A program made the translations under genes and the position numbers. This document shows, one piece after another, positions 26,690 through 34,971 of a DNA stretch of 64,000 nt (the stretch's first letter is position 1; every line of letters starts with the position of its first letter). Location of the stretch: contig JAVEXO010000009.1 in NCBI GenBank assembly GCA_034003955.1, positions 8,411 through 72,410 of the forward strand, given 5' to 3'. The notes below the pieces were generated by a model. It was given only the letters and a program-made list of their open reading frames with translations, made no database searches and had not been told where the DNA came from. This DNA is from SZUA-370 sp034003955 (lineage in GTDB: Bacteria; Spirochaetota; Spirochaetia; Treponematales; UBA12059).

Positions 26690-27901
26690 TTAGAGTACTT
26701 CTCTCTTCATACCGCGCTCAAGAAGGGCCTTGAGTGTGGCGGCGGGGTCCTTGCGCTTGCCTAGGAGTATCATCGCGGCAATGATATAGGGCTTATAGCT
26801 GGCCTCGCGGTAGGTGTCGTCGCGGTAGCGGTCGAACACGCTGGCGGAAACCTCTCCGGCCTTGCATGAGACATCGGTGATGTCTGCAGGCAGGCAGTGC
26901 ATGTACAGGGCCTTGCCTCCGCGCGTAAGCTTCATCTTCTCTTCTGTACACTCCCAGTCCTTGAATCTGGCGTTGTTGGCTAGGCAGGACTGTTCTAATG
27001 CCTTGAGGCCACCCTGATCGCCGGAGTGGAGCAGGGGAACGCGCTGGAGCATCACATCGTAGGGAGCCCAGCTCTTGGGATAGACAATGTCGGCATCCTT
27101 GAAGGCTTCGTCCATGCTGTTGCTGTGTTTGAAGGAGCCGCCTGATTCCTTGGCCTGTTTCTTCGACAGTTCGACCACATCGGGTATGAGGTCGTAGCCC
27201 TCGGGGTGAGCCAGCGACACGTCCATGCCGAAGCGGCTGGCCAGACCTATGATTCCCTGAGGAACCGACAAGGGCTTGCCATAGGAAGGTGAATAGGCCC
27301 ATGTCATTGCTAATTTCTTGCCCTTGAGCTTGTCCAGGCCGCCGAAGTGGTGAGCCAGGTGGAGTATATCGGCCATCGCCTGTGTCGGGTGGTCGATGTC
27401 GCTCTGGAGGTTGACGACTGTGGGCCTGTCTGGGAGGACGCCACCGGCTACGCCATCGTCGAGTGACTGGGCTACCTCGCGCTGGTACTTGTCGCCTTCA
27501 CCTAGGTACATGTCGTCACGGATGCCTATGGCCTCTGACAGGAAGCTTATCATGTTGGCAGTCTCGCGTACCGTCTCGCCATGGGCTATCTGACTCTTGC
27601 CCTCGTCGAGGTCCTGGACATAGAGGCCCAGGAGATCCGAGGCGCTTGCAAAGGAGAAACGTGTGCGGGTTGAATTATCCCTGAAGTTGGATACGGCTAT
27701 GCCAGAATCCCAAATCTTGGGGCTAATATTGGCTTCGCGCATCGTTCGAAGCGCATCTGCCACGAGGAATGTTGCCTCGAGCTCGTCACGGCTCTTCTCC
27801 CAGGTGAGGAGAAAATCCTTGTGGAACATGTCGATCTTCTTCTTCGACAACTGGTCGATCAGTGTTTTGATTTCATTGATACCCAAACGCCTACCCTCCA
27901 T
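26690..27901 (-). CDS. ygeW: YgeW-type knotted carbamoyltransferase
   Basis: 403 residues. Closely follows E. coli YgeW: SGIAVSNFRDNSTRTRFSFA (carbamoyl phosphate loop), the GKSQIAHGETVRETANMISF segment, DIDHPTQAMAD, MTWAYSPSYGKPLSVPQG and YMHCLPADI. The enzyme belongs to the aspartate/ornithine transcarbamylase superfamily with the knotted fold. The natural acceptor is not firmly established; in purine clusters it is thought to run in reverse, releasing carbamoyl phosphate from a ureido compound. The start may be TTG 27886 (GGAGGG upstream) rather than ATG 27901. It is the last gene of the operon, separated from xdhD by a repeat-filled spacer. Confidence 0.95.
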   Translation of the reverse strand: MEGRRLGINEIKTLIDQLSKKKIDMFHKDFLLTWEKSRDELEATFLVADALRTMREANISPKIWDSGIAVSNFRDNSTRTRFSFASASDLLGLYVQDLDEGKSQIAHGETVRETANMISFLSEAIGIRDDMYLGEGDKYQREVAQSLDDGVAGGVLPDRPTVVNLQSDIDHPTQAMADILHLAHHFGGLDKLKGKKLAMTWAYSPSYGKPLSVPQGIIGLASRFGMDVSLAHPEGYDLIPDVVELSKKQAKESGGSFKHSNSMDEAFKDADIVYPKSWAPYDVMLQRVPLLHSGDQGGLKALEQSCLANNARFKDWECTEEKMKLTRGGKALYMHCLPADITDVSCKAGEVSASVFDRYRDDTYREASYKPYIIAAMILLGKRKDPAATLKALLERGMKREVL

Positions 27902-28281
27902 ACTAATTTATCGGCCCTCACGGGGCTTCGAAACAAACGCTAAATCAACGAAGAGAATAAGAGTAAAAGAGATAAGAAAGGGGAACGCGGTATTTCATAT
28001 CGCGGCCCATACGAGTCCGGCATTATACGTACAAAAGTCAACGAAGAGAATAAGAGTAAAAGAGATAACATAGAGGTGAATATATGACTAAATATATTCT
28101 CTTTTTCATATCTTCTCATTCTTCACTCGTATCCTCTTTTACTCTTCGCTATCCCTAATCCATCCCTCGTTCAGATTCGCCGTCCAATTCCATCATTCCT
28201 GTCTTCTCTTTCTTCACTCGTATCCTCTTTTACTCTTCGCTATCCCTAACTCACACTTTGTTATCTCTAACTCACTCTTCT
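27902..28281. repeat. 380-base spacer filled with polypurine/polypyrimidine repeats between xdhD and ygeW
   Basis: No gene. Two identical 31-base copies at 27945-27975 and 28038-28068 (starting TCAACGAAGAGAATAAGAG) are followed by two 48-base pyrimidine copies at 28111-28158 and 28202-28249 that differ at one base (core TATCCTCTTTTACTCTTCGC). The second pair is largely the reverse complement of the first, so the region can fold as a long imperfect hairpin in the operon transcript. The units have an 8-base period, AAGAGNNN. Confidence 0.85.
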
Positions 28282-31149
28282 TTAAAGTTTGCCCATGGCG
28301 CGCAGGATCCTCTCTGGCGTGAATGGCCAGACTCGGCACCAGGCTCCTACGGCGTCATGAATGGCTATTGATATAGCCGGCGCCGCGCTATTAAGAGAAA
28401 TCTCGGAGACGCTCTTACCGCCGAATGGACCTATTTCGTCTGCTACCGGCACAAGCTCCACATGGAAATCGTCCGGTACCTCGTAGATAGACGGAATCTT
28501 GTAATCGGTAAAGCCCAGGTTAAGGGGCTGACCCTTATCGTCAAACAGACATTCCTCATAGAGTGAGTGGCCTACTGCCTTCATGACTCCACCATATATC
28601 TGACCTATCGCTAGGGCCGGATTGATGGGGGTTCCGCAGTCCTGATAGGCATGGAAGCGCTTCAGTTTGACGTCTCCTGTGCGTACGTTGACGGCTGCCT
28701 CTACAAAATGAGCTCCGTAGGGGAAGGCGGCGTGGTCCGTCTTGAAGGTACCAAAACCGATGAGGTCTCCGTGGCCTTCACCCTGGGTAGACATATGGGC
28801 CAGTTTGGCCAGGCTTATCTCGCCTTGCTTGCCTTTGATGATGCCGCCAGCGTGAATGGTAAAGTTTTCAAACGGTTCGCCGAGTATGCCCGACGCTACG
28901 GTGAAACACTTGTCTCGCAGGTCTTCTGCCGCGCGTACGGCGGCGTTGCCAGAGAAGTAGGTCCCTGAGCTGGCGTAGGCGCCCTTGTCAAATGGCGTCG
29001 TATCGGTATCACCTGATACAACAGAGACCATGTCCATATCGAGGCCCATGATCTCGGCTGCGGCCTTGGCCGTTACCGTATCGAGCCCCGTGCCAAGATC
29101 GGCGCCGCCTGACAGCATCAGGAGGGATCCATCGGGTAGAAGGCGCAACTCTGCATTGGCGGCGTCGAGGCCAGGAAGGCCTGAGCCCTGCTGGATGATG
29201 ACCGCTCCTCGTCCTATCTTCCAGTCTGGATCGTCTGATTCTGGCTTGGGTTTGTCCCAGGCAAAGGCCTTGCGACCACGGGCTATCATCTCGCCCAAGC
29301 CACATTCCCCCAGCGTCACGGGAGAACCGGGGCGGCCCTCCCCGAGGCTGCGTAGAATTTCTATGCGCGAGCCTGAGCGTACACGGTTCTTCTCTATGAG
29401 GTCGAGCTGGTCCATGCCAAGTTCTGCTGCTAATTCTGCGAGTGTGCCCTGGAGGGCAAATGAGCCCTTGGGTGCGCCATAGCCTTGGTAGGCACCGGCA
29501 GGAGATAGATTTGTGTAATACGTCATAACTGAGAAGCGCGCATTGTCACACAGGATTAAAGGTAGGCTCTTGGAGACGGCGTTCATCGGTACGGTCAGGC
29601 AGTGCTGGCCATAAGGGCCAGTGTCGGCCTCTACACGCATATCCATGGCCGTCAGAGTGCCGTCGCGTTTGGCGCCAAGCTTTACCGTTATCTCCATGCC
29701 ATGGCGGGTGCGGCTTGTCATAAACTCCATGGCTCGGTCGTAGCGGAACAACACGGGCCTACGGGTCTTCCATGCCATGAAGCCGGCTACATCCTCCAGG
29801 ACTATATCCTGCTTGGCTCCGAAGCCTCCGCCGACGCGTTCCTTTATGACACGAACCTTGTTCTCCGAGATGCCTATGGCGCTCGCCACGATGCGGCGCA
29901 GGTGCCAGGGCACCTGGGTGGAGGCGTGTATTACAAGGCGATCCCCGTCTACCTTGGCGTAGACGACATGGGGCTCCATGGGGGTGCATTGTACGCGCTT
30001 TCCAACGTAAGTGCGCTCTACAACGACGTCCGCCTCGGCAAATCCCTTGTCGCAGTCACCTATGCCGTCTGCCACGCTGGCCGCAAGGTTGCGGTGAGGG
30101 TCGGCATGCAAGGGGAACTGATAGATGATGGGGTCGTCACGGCCATCGCCCTTGACCGATGAACCTGCAGGCGCTTCACCCACGACATAGGAAACGTCGC
30201 CATGATGGATTATTGGTGCGCCAGAGGCCTTGGCTTCGGCTATTGACAGGACGGGTTTTAGGACCTCATAGGTAACGACTATAGCCTTGATGGCTGCTTC
30301 GGCCTCTTCGGGAGTCTCGGCTAAAACGGCTGCAACGCGATCGCCTACGTGACGTACCTTGCGTGGGAACATGCGCTGGTCATAGGGACTTGGCTCTGGA
30401 AACCCTTGCCCGGCCGTGGTGTACACGCTGTCTGGGCAATTCTCGTGTGTCACAATATCGACGACACCAGGCATTTGTAGGGCCTTGGAGACATCTATGC
30501 TCTTTATCCAAGCGTGGGCATGCGGTGACATCATTAGCTTTAAGTGGCAGGCGTCTGCGTCTACGCGATCCTCTACAAAGGCTTTTTCTCCACGGGCCAG
30601 GGCCGGAGCATCAACCTTTTCCCTGTCCTTGCCTACGTGTCGCAGGTCTGGTCTGAACTCAGGCCCGAGCGGGGGCATATAACTGGGGTCAGCCAGTCGT
30701 TTTGACGCTATGTTGGCTGCGTCGTAGAACTGCTCATATCCCGTGCAGCGGCAGAGCGTGCCTGACAGTGCGTCTCGCAGCTCTTCGTCGCTTGGCTTGG
30801 GGCTGCGCTCCAAAAGATCATGCAGGGCCAGCACGACGGCCGGCGTGCAATAGCCGCACTGGACGCAGGAGGCATCTATGAGTGCCTGCTGGACTATGGA
30901 TAGTTTCCTGTCCCTTGAATACCACTCTACGGTTATTACCTTTGAGCCCTCTACCTGAGGAGCCAGTATCTGGCATGAGTTTACAAGGCGGCCATCCAGG
31001 AGAACGGCACAGAGCCCGCATGAACCCTCGCCGTCACAGCCGTCGCGCACAGAAATGATGCCCTTGCGTCTCAGGGCGGAGCGCAGAGTCTCGCCAGGTT
31101 CACATTCCCAGGAAACATTACGGTCATTGAGCTTGAAGTTGATTTTCAT
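28282..31149 (-). CDS. xdhD: XdhD-type molybdenum hydroxylase, [2Fe-2S] and molybdopterin domains fused
   Basis: 955 residues, the size of E. coli XdhD. Residues 1-165 carry two [2Fe-2S] clusters: CDGEGSCGLC and CVQCGYCTP with CRCTGY. The remainder is the xanthine dehydrogenase large subunit: GGGFGAKQDIVLED, the GAYQGYGAPKGSFALQG segment, and the C-terminal IGPFGGKSVSEI with the region of the catalytic Glu. This branch is part of the selenium-dependent molybdenum hydroxylase group in earlier comparative genomics and takes part in anaerobic urate/purine use in gut bacteria. Selenium would be a labile ligand; no in-frame TGA is read. FAD would be on YgfM, coded just upstream with ATGA overlap. 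Confidence 0.93.
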   Translation of the reverse strand: MKINFKLNDRNVSWECEPGETLRSALRRKGIISVRDGCDGEGSCGLCAVLLDGRLVNSCQILAPQVEGSKVITVEWYSRDRKLSIVQQALIDASCVQCGYCTPAVVLALHDLLERSPKPSDEELRDALSGTLCRCTGYEQFYDAANIASKRLADPSYMPPLGPEFRPDLRHVGKDREKVDAPALARGEKAFVEDRVDADACHLKLMMSPHAHAWIKSIDVSKALQMPGVVDIVTHENCPDSVYTTAGQGFPEPSPYDQRMFPRKVRHVGDRVAAVLAETPEEAEAAIKAIVVTYEVLKPVLSIAEAKASGAPIIHHGDVSYVVGEAPAGSSVKGDGRDDPIIYQFPLHADPHRNLAASVADGIGDCDKGFAEADVVVERTYVGKRVQCTPMEPHVVYAKVDGDRLVIHASTQVPWHLRRIVASAIGISENKVRVIKERVGGGFGAKQDIVLEDVAGFMAWKTRRPVLFRYDRAMEFMTSRTRHGMEITVKLGAKRDGTLTAMDMRVEADTGPYGQHCLTVPMNAVSKSLPLILCDNARFSVMTYYTNLSPAGAYQGYGAPKGSFALQGTLAELAAELGMDQLDLIEKNRVRSGSRIEILRSLGEGRPGSPVTLGECGLGEMIARGRKAFAWDKPKPESDDPDWKIGRGAVIIQQGSGLPGLDAANAELRLLPDGSLLMLSGGADLGTGLDTVTAKAAAEIMGLDMDMVSVVSGDTDTTPFDKGAYASSGTYFSGNAAVRAAEDLRDKCFTVASGILGEPFENFTIHAGGIIKGKQGEISLAKLAHMSTQGEGHGDLIGFGTFKTDHAAFPYGAHFVEAAVNVRTGDVKLKRFHAYQDCGTPINPALAIGQIYGGVMKAVGHSLYEECLFDDKGQPLNLGFTDYKIPSIYEVPDDFHVELVPVADEIGPFGGKSVSEISLNSAAPAISIAIHDAVGAWCRVWPFTPERILRAMGKL

Positions 31150-31961
31150 AGTAGATCCTCCGCGGCGTGCAAGGCATCGGCAATGAGAGAAGCACCGCGT
31201 TTTTCTTTGTACTCGGCGCTCCCTCGTATGTCTGCCTTGGCCTTGAGGAGGGGTAACAGAGCCTTTTCAATGTCTGTCTTGGCAGGTAGGGCCTTGCCTT
31301 CAAAGAGGGCTGAAATATCTGGCCGCAGTGCCGCATGGGGGCCAAAACCTCCGATAGCTACATGTAGTTCCTTGACGATACCGCCTTCCAGGCGATAGTT
31401 GCAGGCTGCCGTAGATGTGGCTATGTCACAAGCCGTACGGCTGGAGCGTAGGCTAGCGGCTTTTAGGCCCTTGCCCAACGGGACCAGTACTCTCAGTACT
31501 ATGCCTCGTGGGGCAACGAGCCATTCTCCTACGGTAGATGTCGCTATAGCCTTGCCACGTTCCTTGAATTCAATAGAGGCTCCGAGGGTAAGGAGGATTG
31601 GCACAAGGCTGGCGCATGATTTATTGGCGCCCAGGTTGCCACCTACCGTCGCGCGGTTGCGGACGTTGCGGTTAGCCATGCTCGCCGCCGCTGCCTTTAT
31701 GACTGCCGGGCTCATATCAGACTCTATGAGCTCCTGGAATGTCATACCGGCACCTATACTCAGGCTAAGCCCTTGTGTCCCTGCATTGACCCGCTCTATC
31801 GAGCGAGGCAGAACCTTGGCCAGGTCTACGACTCTTTCTGGCTTGTCGCGTCCCTCGAAGGCCATGGCCCAGGTTCCGCCTGCCAAGGCTAGTGCACCAG
31901 GTTGTGCTAGCAATTCAAGACATTCATCTATGCTTGCAGGTCTCGCATATTCTTTTACCAT
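31146..31961 (-). CDS. ygfM: FAD-binding subunit of molybdenum hydroxylase (YgfM-like)
   Basis: 271 residues of the CoxM/XdhB FAD-domain family, size as E. coli YgfM. LALAGGTWAM is the first FAD loop (more usually AGGTDLL), and NVRNRATVGGNLGANKSCASL holds the second FAD motif TVGGNL. It passes electrons from the XdhD iron-sulfur clusters to an acceptor. ATG 31961 overlaps the previous gene by 7 bases; the frame continues upstream to 32003 only as a shadow. Works with XdhD, whose ATG overlaps its stop. Confidence 0.9.
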   Translation of the reverse strand: MVKEYARPASIDECLELLAQPGALALAGGTWAMAFEGRDKPERVVDLAKVLPRSIERVNAGTQGLSLSIGAGMTFQELIESDMSPAVIKAAAASMANRNVRNRATVGGNLGANKSCASLVPILLTLGASIEFKERGKAIATSTVGEWLVAPRGIVLRVLVPLGKGLKAASLRSSRTACDIATSTAACNYRLEGGIVKELHVAIGGFGPHAALRPDISALFEGKALPAKTDIEKALLPLLKAKADIRGSAEYKEKRGASLIADALHAAEDLL

Positions 31962-33367
31962 AGTGCTTGGATCCCCGCTTTCTGTAGGAGGCGCTTGGCG
32001 CAACGATTGGCCTCGTCGCGTATAAGCTCCTCGTTTGCCCCTTTAAGGCGGCCGTTGTGTACGACAACATTGCCGTTCACTATGAGATTGTCTACACCGT
32101 GATTATAGCCCGAAAAGAGAAGGGCCGCGGCTGGATCAGACAGGGTACCTGCGTATTCAAGTTTCATCACATCAAACATGGCTATGTCGGCTAAGGCACC
32201 TGCCTCCATGGAGCCAGAATCATCGTAGCCTAGTTGCCTGGCTCCACCTATCGTGGCTATGCCGAGTACCTCTCGGGCATTGATGCCGGCGGAGCCGTAG
32301 CGCACCCGCTGTAGAAGCAGGGCCTGTCGAGCCTCACCTAGCATGTCTGAGGAATCATTGGAGGCTGAACCATCTACGGCGAGGCCTACGTTTATTCCTT
32401 TGTCGAGCATCTCCCTGACCCGGCAGATGCCTGAACCGAGTCTCATGTTGGATGATGGACAATGAGCCACGCCGGTGCCTGTCTTAGCCAGGAGGTCGAG
32501 CTCTTCATCGTTAAAATGGATGCCATGGGCATACCATACGTCCTTGCCAATGAATCCGCAGTCCTCCATCACCTTGAGTGGCCTGCGCCCGAGGGCCTTG
32601 ATGCAGAAATCGGTCTCGTCTGCCGTCTCGGCAAGATGGGTGTGTAGCCTTGCACCGTATGTACGTGCCAGGTCGGCGGCGTCACGCATGGAATTTTCTG
32701 ATACTGAAAATGGAGAACAGGGAGCCAGGGCGACGCGACGCATAGAGTCCGGTGCTCTGTCGTGATACTTCTTTAAGGCTTCCTCGCTCTGGGCCAGTAT
32801 TTCATCCTCGTCCTGTACGACGCTGTCTGGAGGCAGGCCTCCGTCCTTCTTTGACAAGGACATTGAGCCTCTGGTGGGAGCAAATCGTAAGCCAATCTCG
32901 GAGGCCGCCTTGAATTGTAGGCCAGGCAAGTCGCCGGTAAAAGAGCGGGGGTAGAGGTAGTGGTGGTCTGTTGTAAGACCGCAACCAGTCTTGGCAAGCT
33001 CTGCCATGGCCAGCATGCTCGACCAGTATACCGCCTCCTCGTCTACGCCCTTCCAGACATCGTAGAGATAGACGAGCCAGTCAAAGAGTTTGGCGTCCTG
33101 GACGGCGGGTATGTTCCGTGTAAGCGTCTGATAGAAATGGTGGTGAGTATTGACCAAGGCCGGCATGACGACATGCCGGCTGGCGTCTATGACGGTACAG
33201 CTACCTTCGGCGCCTTGTGGCGCCGATAGATTCTTTCCTATCCTGGATATGCGCTTCCCGTCTATGAGTATGTCTACGCCGGCCAGGTCATCCCCGGACG
33301 AGCCGGCAGTGGCGCCGGCCCCGTACCGGGGTCGGACCACCCTGAAGCAGTCCTTGAGTAAGATCAC
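31955..33367 (-). CDS. 8-oxoguanine deaminase-like amidohydrolase
   Basis: 470 residues, GTG start overlapping the upstream stop as GTGA. Amidohydrolase superfamily close to the 8-oxoguanine deaminase/atrazine chlorohydrolase branch: metal motif NTHHHFYQTLTR with the FDWLVYLYDVW segment typical of 8-oxoguanine deaminases, LAPCSPFSVSE, LHTHLAETADE, and the second metal region AVDGSASND. Expected reaction: 8-oxoguanine to urate. Guanine deaminase or an isoxanthopterin-type substrate cannot be excluded. Coding beside XdhD and YgfM, it feeds 8-oxopurines into the pathway. Confidence 0.85.
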   Translation of the reverse strand: MILLKDCFRVVRPRYGAGATAGSSGDDLAGVDILIDGKRISRIGKNLSAPQGAEGSCTVIDASRHVVMPALVNTHHHFYQTLTRNIPAVQDAKLFDWLVYLYDVWKGVDEEAVYWSSMLAMAELAKTGCGLTTDHHYLYPRSFTGDLPGLQFKAASEIGLRFAPTRGSMSLSKKDGGLPPDSVVQDEDEILAQSEEALKKYHDRAPDSMRRVALAPCSPFSVSENSMRDAADLARTYGARLHTHLAETADETDFCIKALGRRPLKVMEDCGFIGKDVWYAHGIHFNDEELDLLAKTGTGVAHCPSSNMRLGSGICRVREMLDKGINVGLAVDGSASNDSSDMLGEARQALLLQRVRYGSAGINAREVLGIATIGGARQLGYDDSGSMEAGALADIAMFDVMKLEYAGTLSDPAAALLFSGYNHGVDNLIVNGNVVVHNGRLKGANEELIRDEANRCAKRLLQKAGIQALW

Positions 33368-34821
33368 CCGAGCACCTCCTTGTTGAAGTCATTGATCATG
33401 GAGTCTATGGCACCTGCCTGGGCGTGTAAGCCTCCCCAGTATGCGCGATAATCGGTCCACTGGGAGTTGAGCTCGTCGAGTTCCTTGCCTAGCTGCTCTA
33501 TCCAGGTGTAGTACTTGAGCTGGTGCACACGGCGTTTGTCTACATGGCTCATATCGAGTACGTAATCGACAGAAAGGTTACGGAGCATATCGAGGTCACG
33601 ATCGGCCTGGCGCTGGTCGTAGGGTCCGCGCTCGGCTGCCACTTCTAAAAGCCTTGAACCATAGAGTTCAAGAGAATCGGTGAACACGGTCAGGGCTATG
33701 TCGTCCGGCCCTAGTTCATAGTACTTGGCTGCCTTGATGGTGGCTACAAGGTTTCCTATGCCGGAAATGCCCATCAAGTCGAGCTGATCGAGGGCTTCCT
33801 TGGTGACGCCTGCCTCTGCCAACACCTTCCTGCCGGCGGGTTCGTTGAACAGACGCATGAGTCGTATGGTTATCTCATCGTCTACGCCGACGGCCACGTC
33901 GGTGTCACGAAGATTGTGGATCCATGGAATGTGCTTGTCGCCTATACCCTCTATACGGTGTCCGCCAAAGCCATTCTCGAGTATCGTCGGGCACTGGAGA
34001 GCCTCGCCTACACCAACGCGGGTGCCGCTGTGTTGTTCCTTCAGGTAGCTACCTGCACCGAGTGTGCCGCCCGAGCCCGAGGAGTACATCGTCAGAGCCA
34101 GGTGGTCGCCGGGCTTGGCCATCTTCTTGTAGATGTCATCCATGGCCGGCCCTGTTACCGAATAGTGCCAGAGGTGGTTAGGAAGCTGGTCGAACTGATT
34201 GAATATGACGGCATCGGGCCTCGTCTTTTCTATCTCTATGCACTTTTCAAATATCTCACGTACGTTTGATTCGCAACCGGGGGTGGCTATCACCTCGTCG
34301 GCCATTGTCTTGAGCCAGGTAAAGCGTTCCTTTGACATGCCCGCGGGGAGTATGGCCACCGAGGGACAGGAGAGGAGCTTGGAGATATAGGCGCCTCCAC
34401 GGCAGTAGTTGCCGGTGGATGGCCAGACGGCCTTCTTTGTTGCCGGGTCGAAGCGGCCGGTCACGAGCTCGGAAGCGAGACAGGAGTACGCCGCGCCAAC
34501 CTTGTGCGCACCGGTTGGGAACCACTTGCCAACGAGCCCGGCTATGCGGGCCTTGGTGCCTGTTATCTCACGAGGAAGCTCAAAGTAGTTGACGTTACCA
34601 AAAAGACCGCCCTTCTCCTTGGCCTCATTCTTCCAGGTTAAGCGAAAGAGGTTGCGGTTATGGACTTCCCATAGACCTATGCCCTTGAGCTCGTCCTTGA
34701 TTGACTGGGGTACCTTGGAAGGGTCCCTCATCTGCTCGTAGGTGGGAAGGAGAATGCCCTTCTCCTTGCAGCGCTGAATATTCTTCTTGCGCCCTTTTTC
34801 ATCGATGTGTAAATCAATCAT
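33364..34821 (-). CDS. PLP-dependent lyase/synthase-like enzyme of fold type II, purine-cluster associated, substrate unknown
   Basis: 485 residues. Fold-type II PLP enzyme: the Schiff-base lysine is in WFPTGAHKVGAAY (about residue 107), followed by the substrate loop STGNYCRGGAYISKLL and the phosphate cup SSGSGGTLGAGSYLKEQ. It is longer than cysteine synthase or diaminopropionate ammonia-lyase, with an extra C-terminal helical region about 400-485 (LGKELDELNSQWTDYRAYW). I do not know its reaction; it could eliminate or exchange an amino, ureido or carbamoyl group on an amino acid derived from purine ring cleavage. ATG 34821 chosen over 34827 because the ribosome binding site fits it. Confidence 0.8.
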   Translation of the reverse strand: MIDLHIDEKGRKKNIQRCKEKGILLPTYEQMRDPSKVPQSIKDELKGIGLWEVHNRNLFRLTWKNEAKEKGGLFGNVNYFELPREITGTKARIAGLVGKWFPTGAHKVGAAYSCLASELVTGRFDPATKKAVWPSTGNYCRGGAYISKLLSCPSVAILPAGMSKERFTWLKTMADEVIATPGCESNVREIFEKCIEIEKTRPDAVIFNQFDQLPNHLWHYSVTGPAMDDIYKKMAKPGDHLALTMYSSGSGGTLGAGSYLKEQHSGTRVGVGEALQCPTILENGFGGHRIEGIGDKHIPWIHNLRDTDVAVGVDDEITIRLMRLFNEPAGRKVLAEAGVTKEALDQLDLMGISGIGNLVATIKAAKYYELGPDDIALTVFTDSLELYGSRLLEVAAERGPYDQRQADRDLDMLRNLSVDYVLDMSHVDKRRVHQLKYYTWIEQLGKELDELNSQWTDYRAYWGGLHAQAGAIDSMINDFNKEVLG

Positions 34822-34828
34822 GCTCATG

Positions 34829-34836
34829 CTCCCTTT
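34829..34836 (-). promoter_or_regulatory. ribosome binding site choosing ATG 34821
   Basis: AAAGGGAG on the minus strand lies 7 bases before ATG 34821, but only 1 base before ATG 34827. Confidence 0.7.
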
Positions 34837-34870
34837 GCGTTACTACGCTCATTATCTGTGACATAAAAAC

Positions 34871-34971
34871 AAACAAAGAGGATAAGAGAAAAAGAGCAAT
34901 GCAAGAGACCTTTTTAATAGTCTTCCACTTTCTCGCCTCTTATCCTCTTATTCTCTTCGTTATTCGTTAAC
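34871..34971. repeat. inverted polypurine/polypyrimidine repeat between the two PLP-enzyme genes
   Basis: Left arm 34871-34899 (AAAGAGGATAAGAGAAAAAG), right arm 34934-34971 (CTCTTATCCTCTTATTCTCT). GAGGATAAGAG pairs with CTCTTATCCTC over 11 bp. The 8-base AAGAGNNN period is evident. The spacer otherwise holds nothing. Confidence 0.8.

Noticed and set aside
27945..28249. CRISPR-like direct repeats
   Set aside because: Only two copies per repeat type, the spacers are not of uniform short length, and no cas genes are present.
29602..30162. 186-residue open frame antisense to xdhD
   Set aside because: Complement of a conserved molybdopterin domain; the composition follows the codon pattern of the real gene.
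28282..31149. Selenocysteine codon in xdhD
   Set aside because: The frame has no internal TGA; selenium in this family is a labile cofactor ligand, not selenocysteine.
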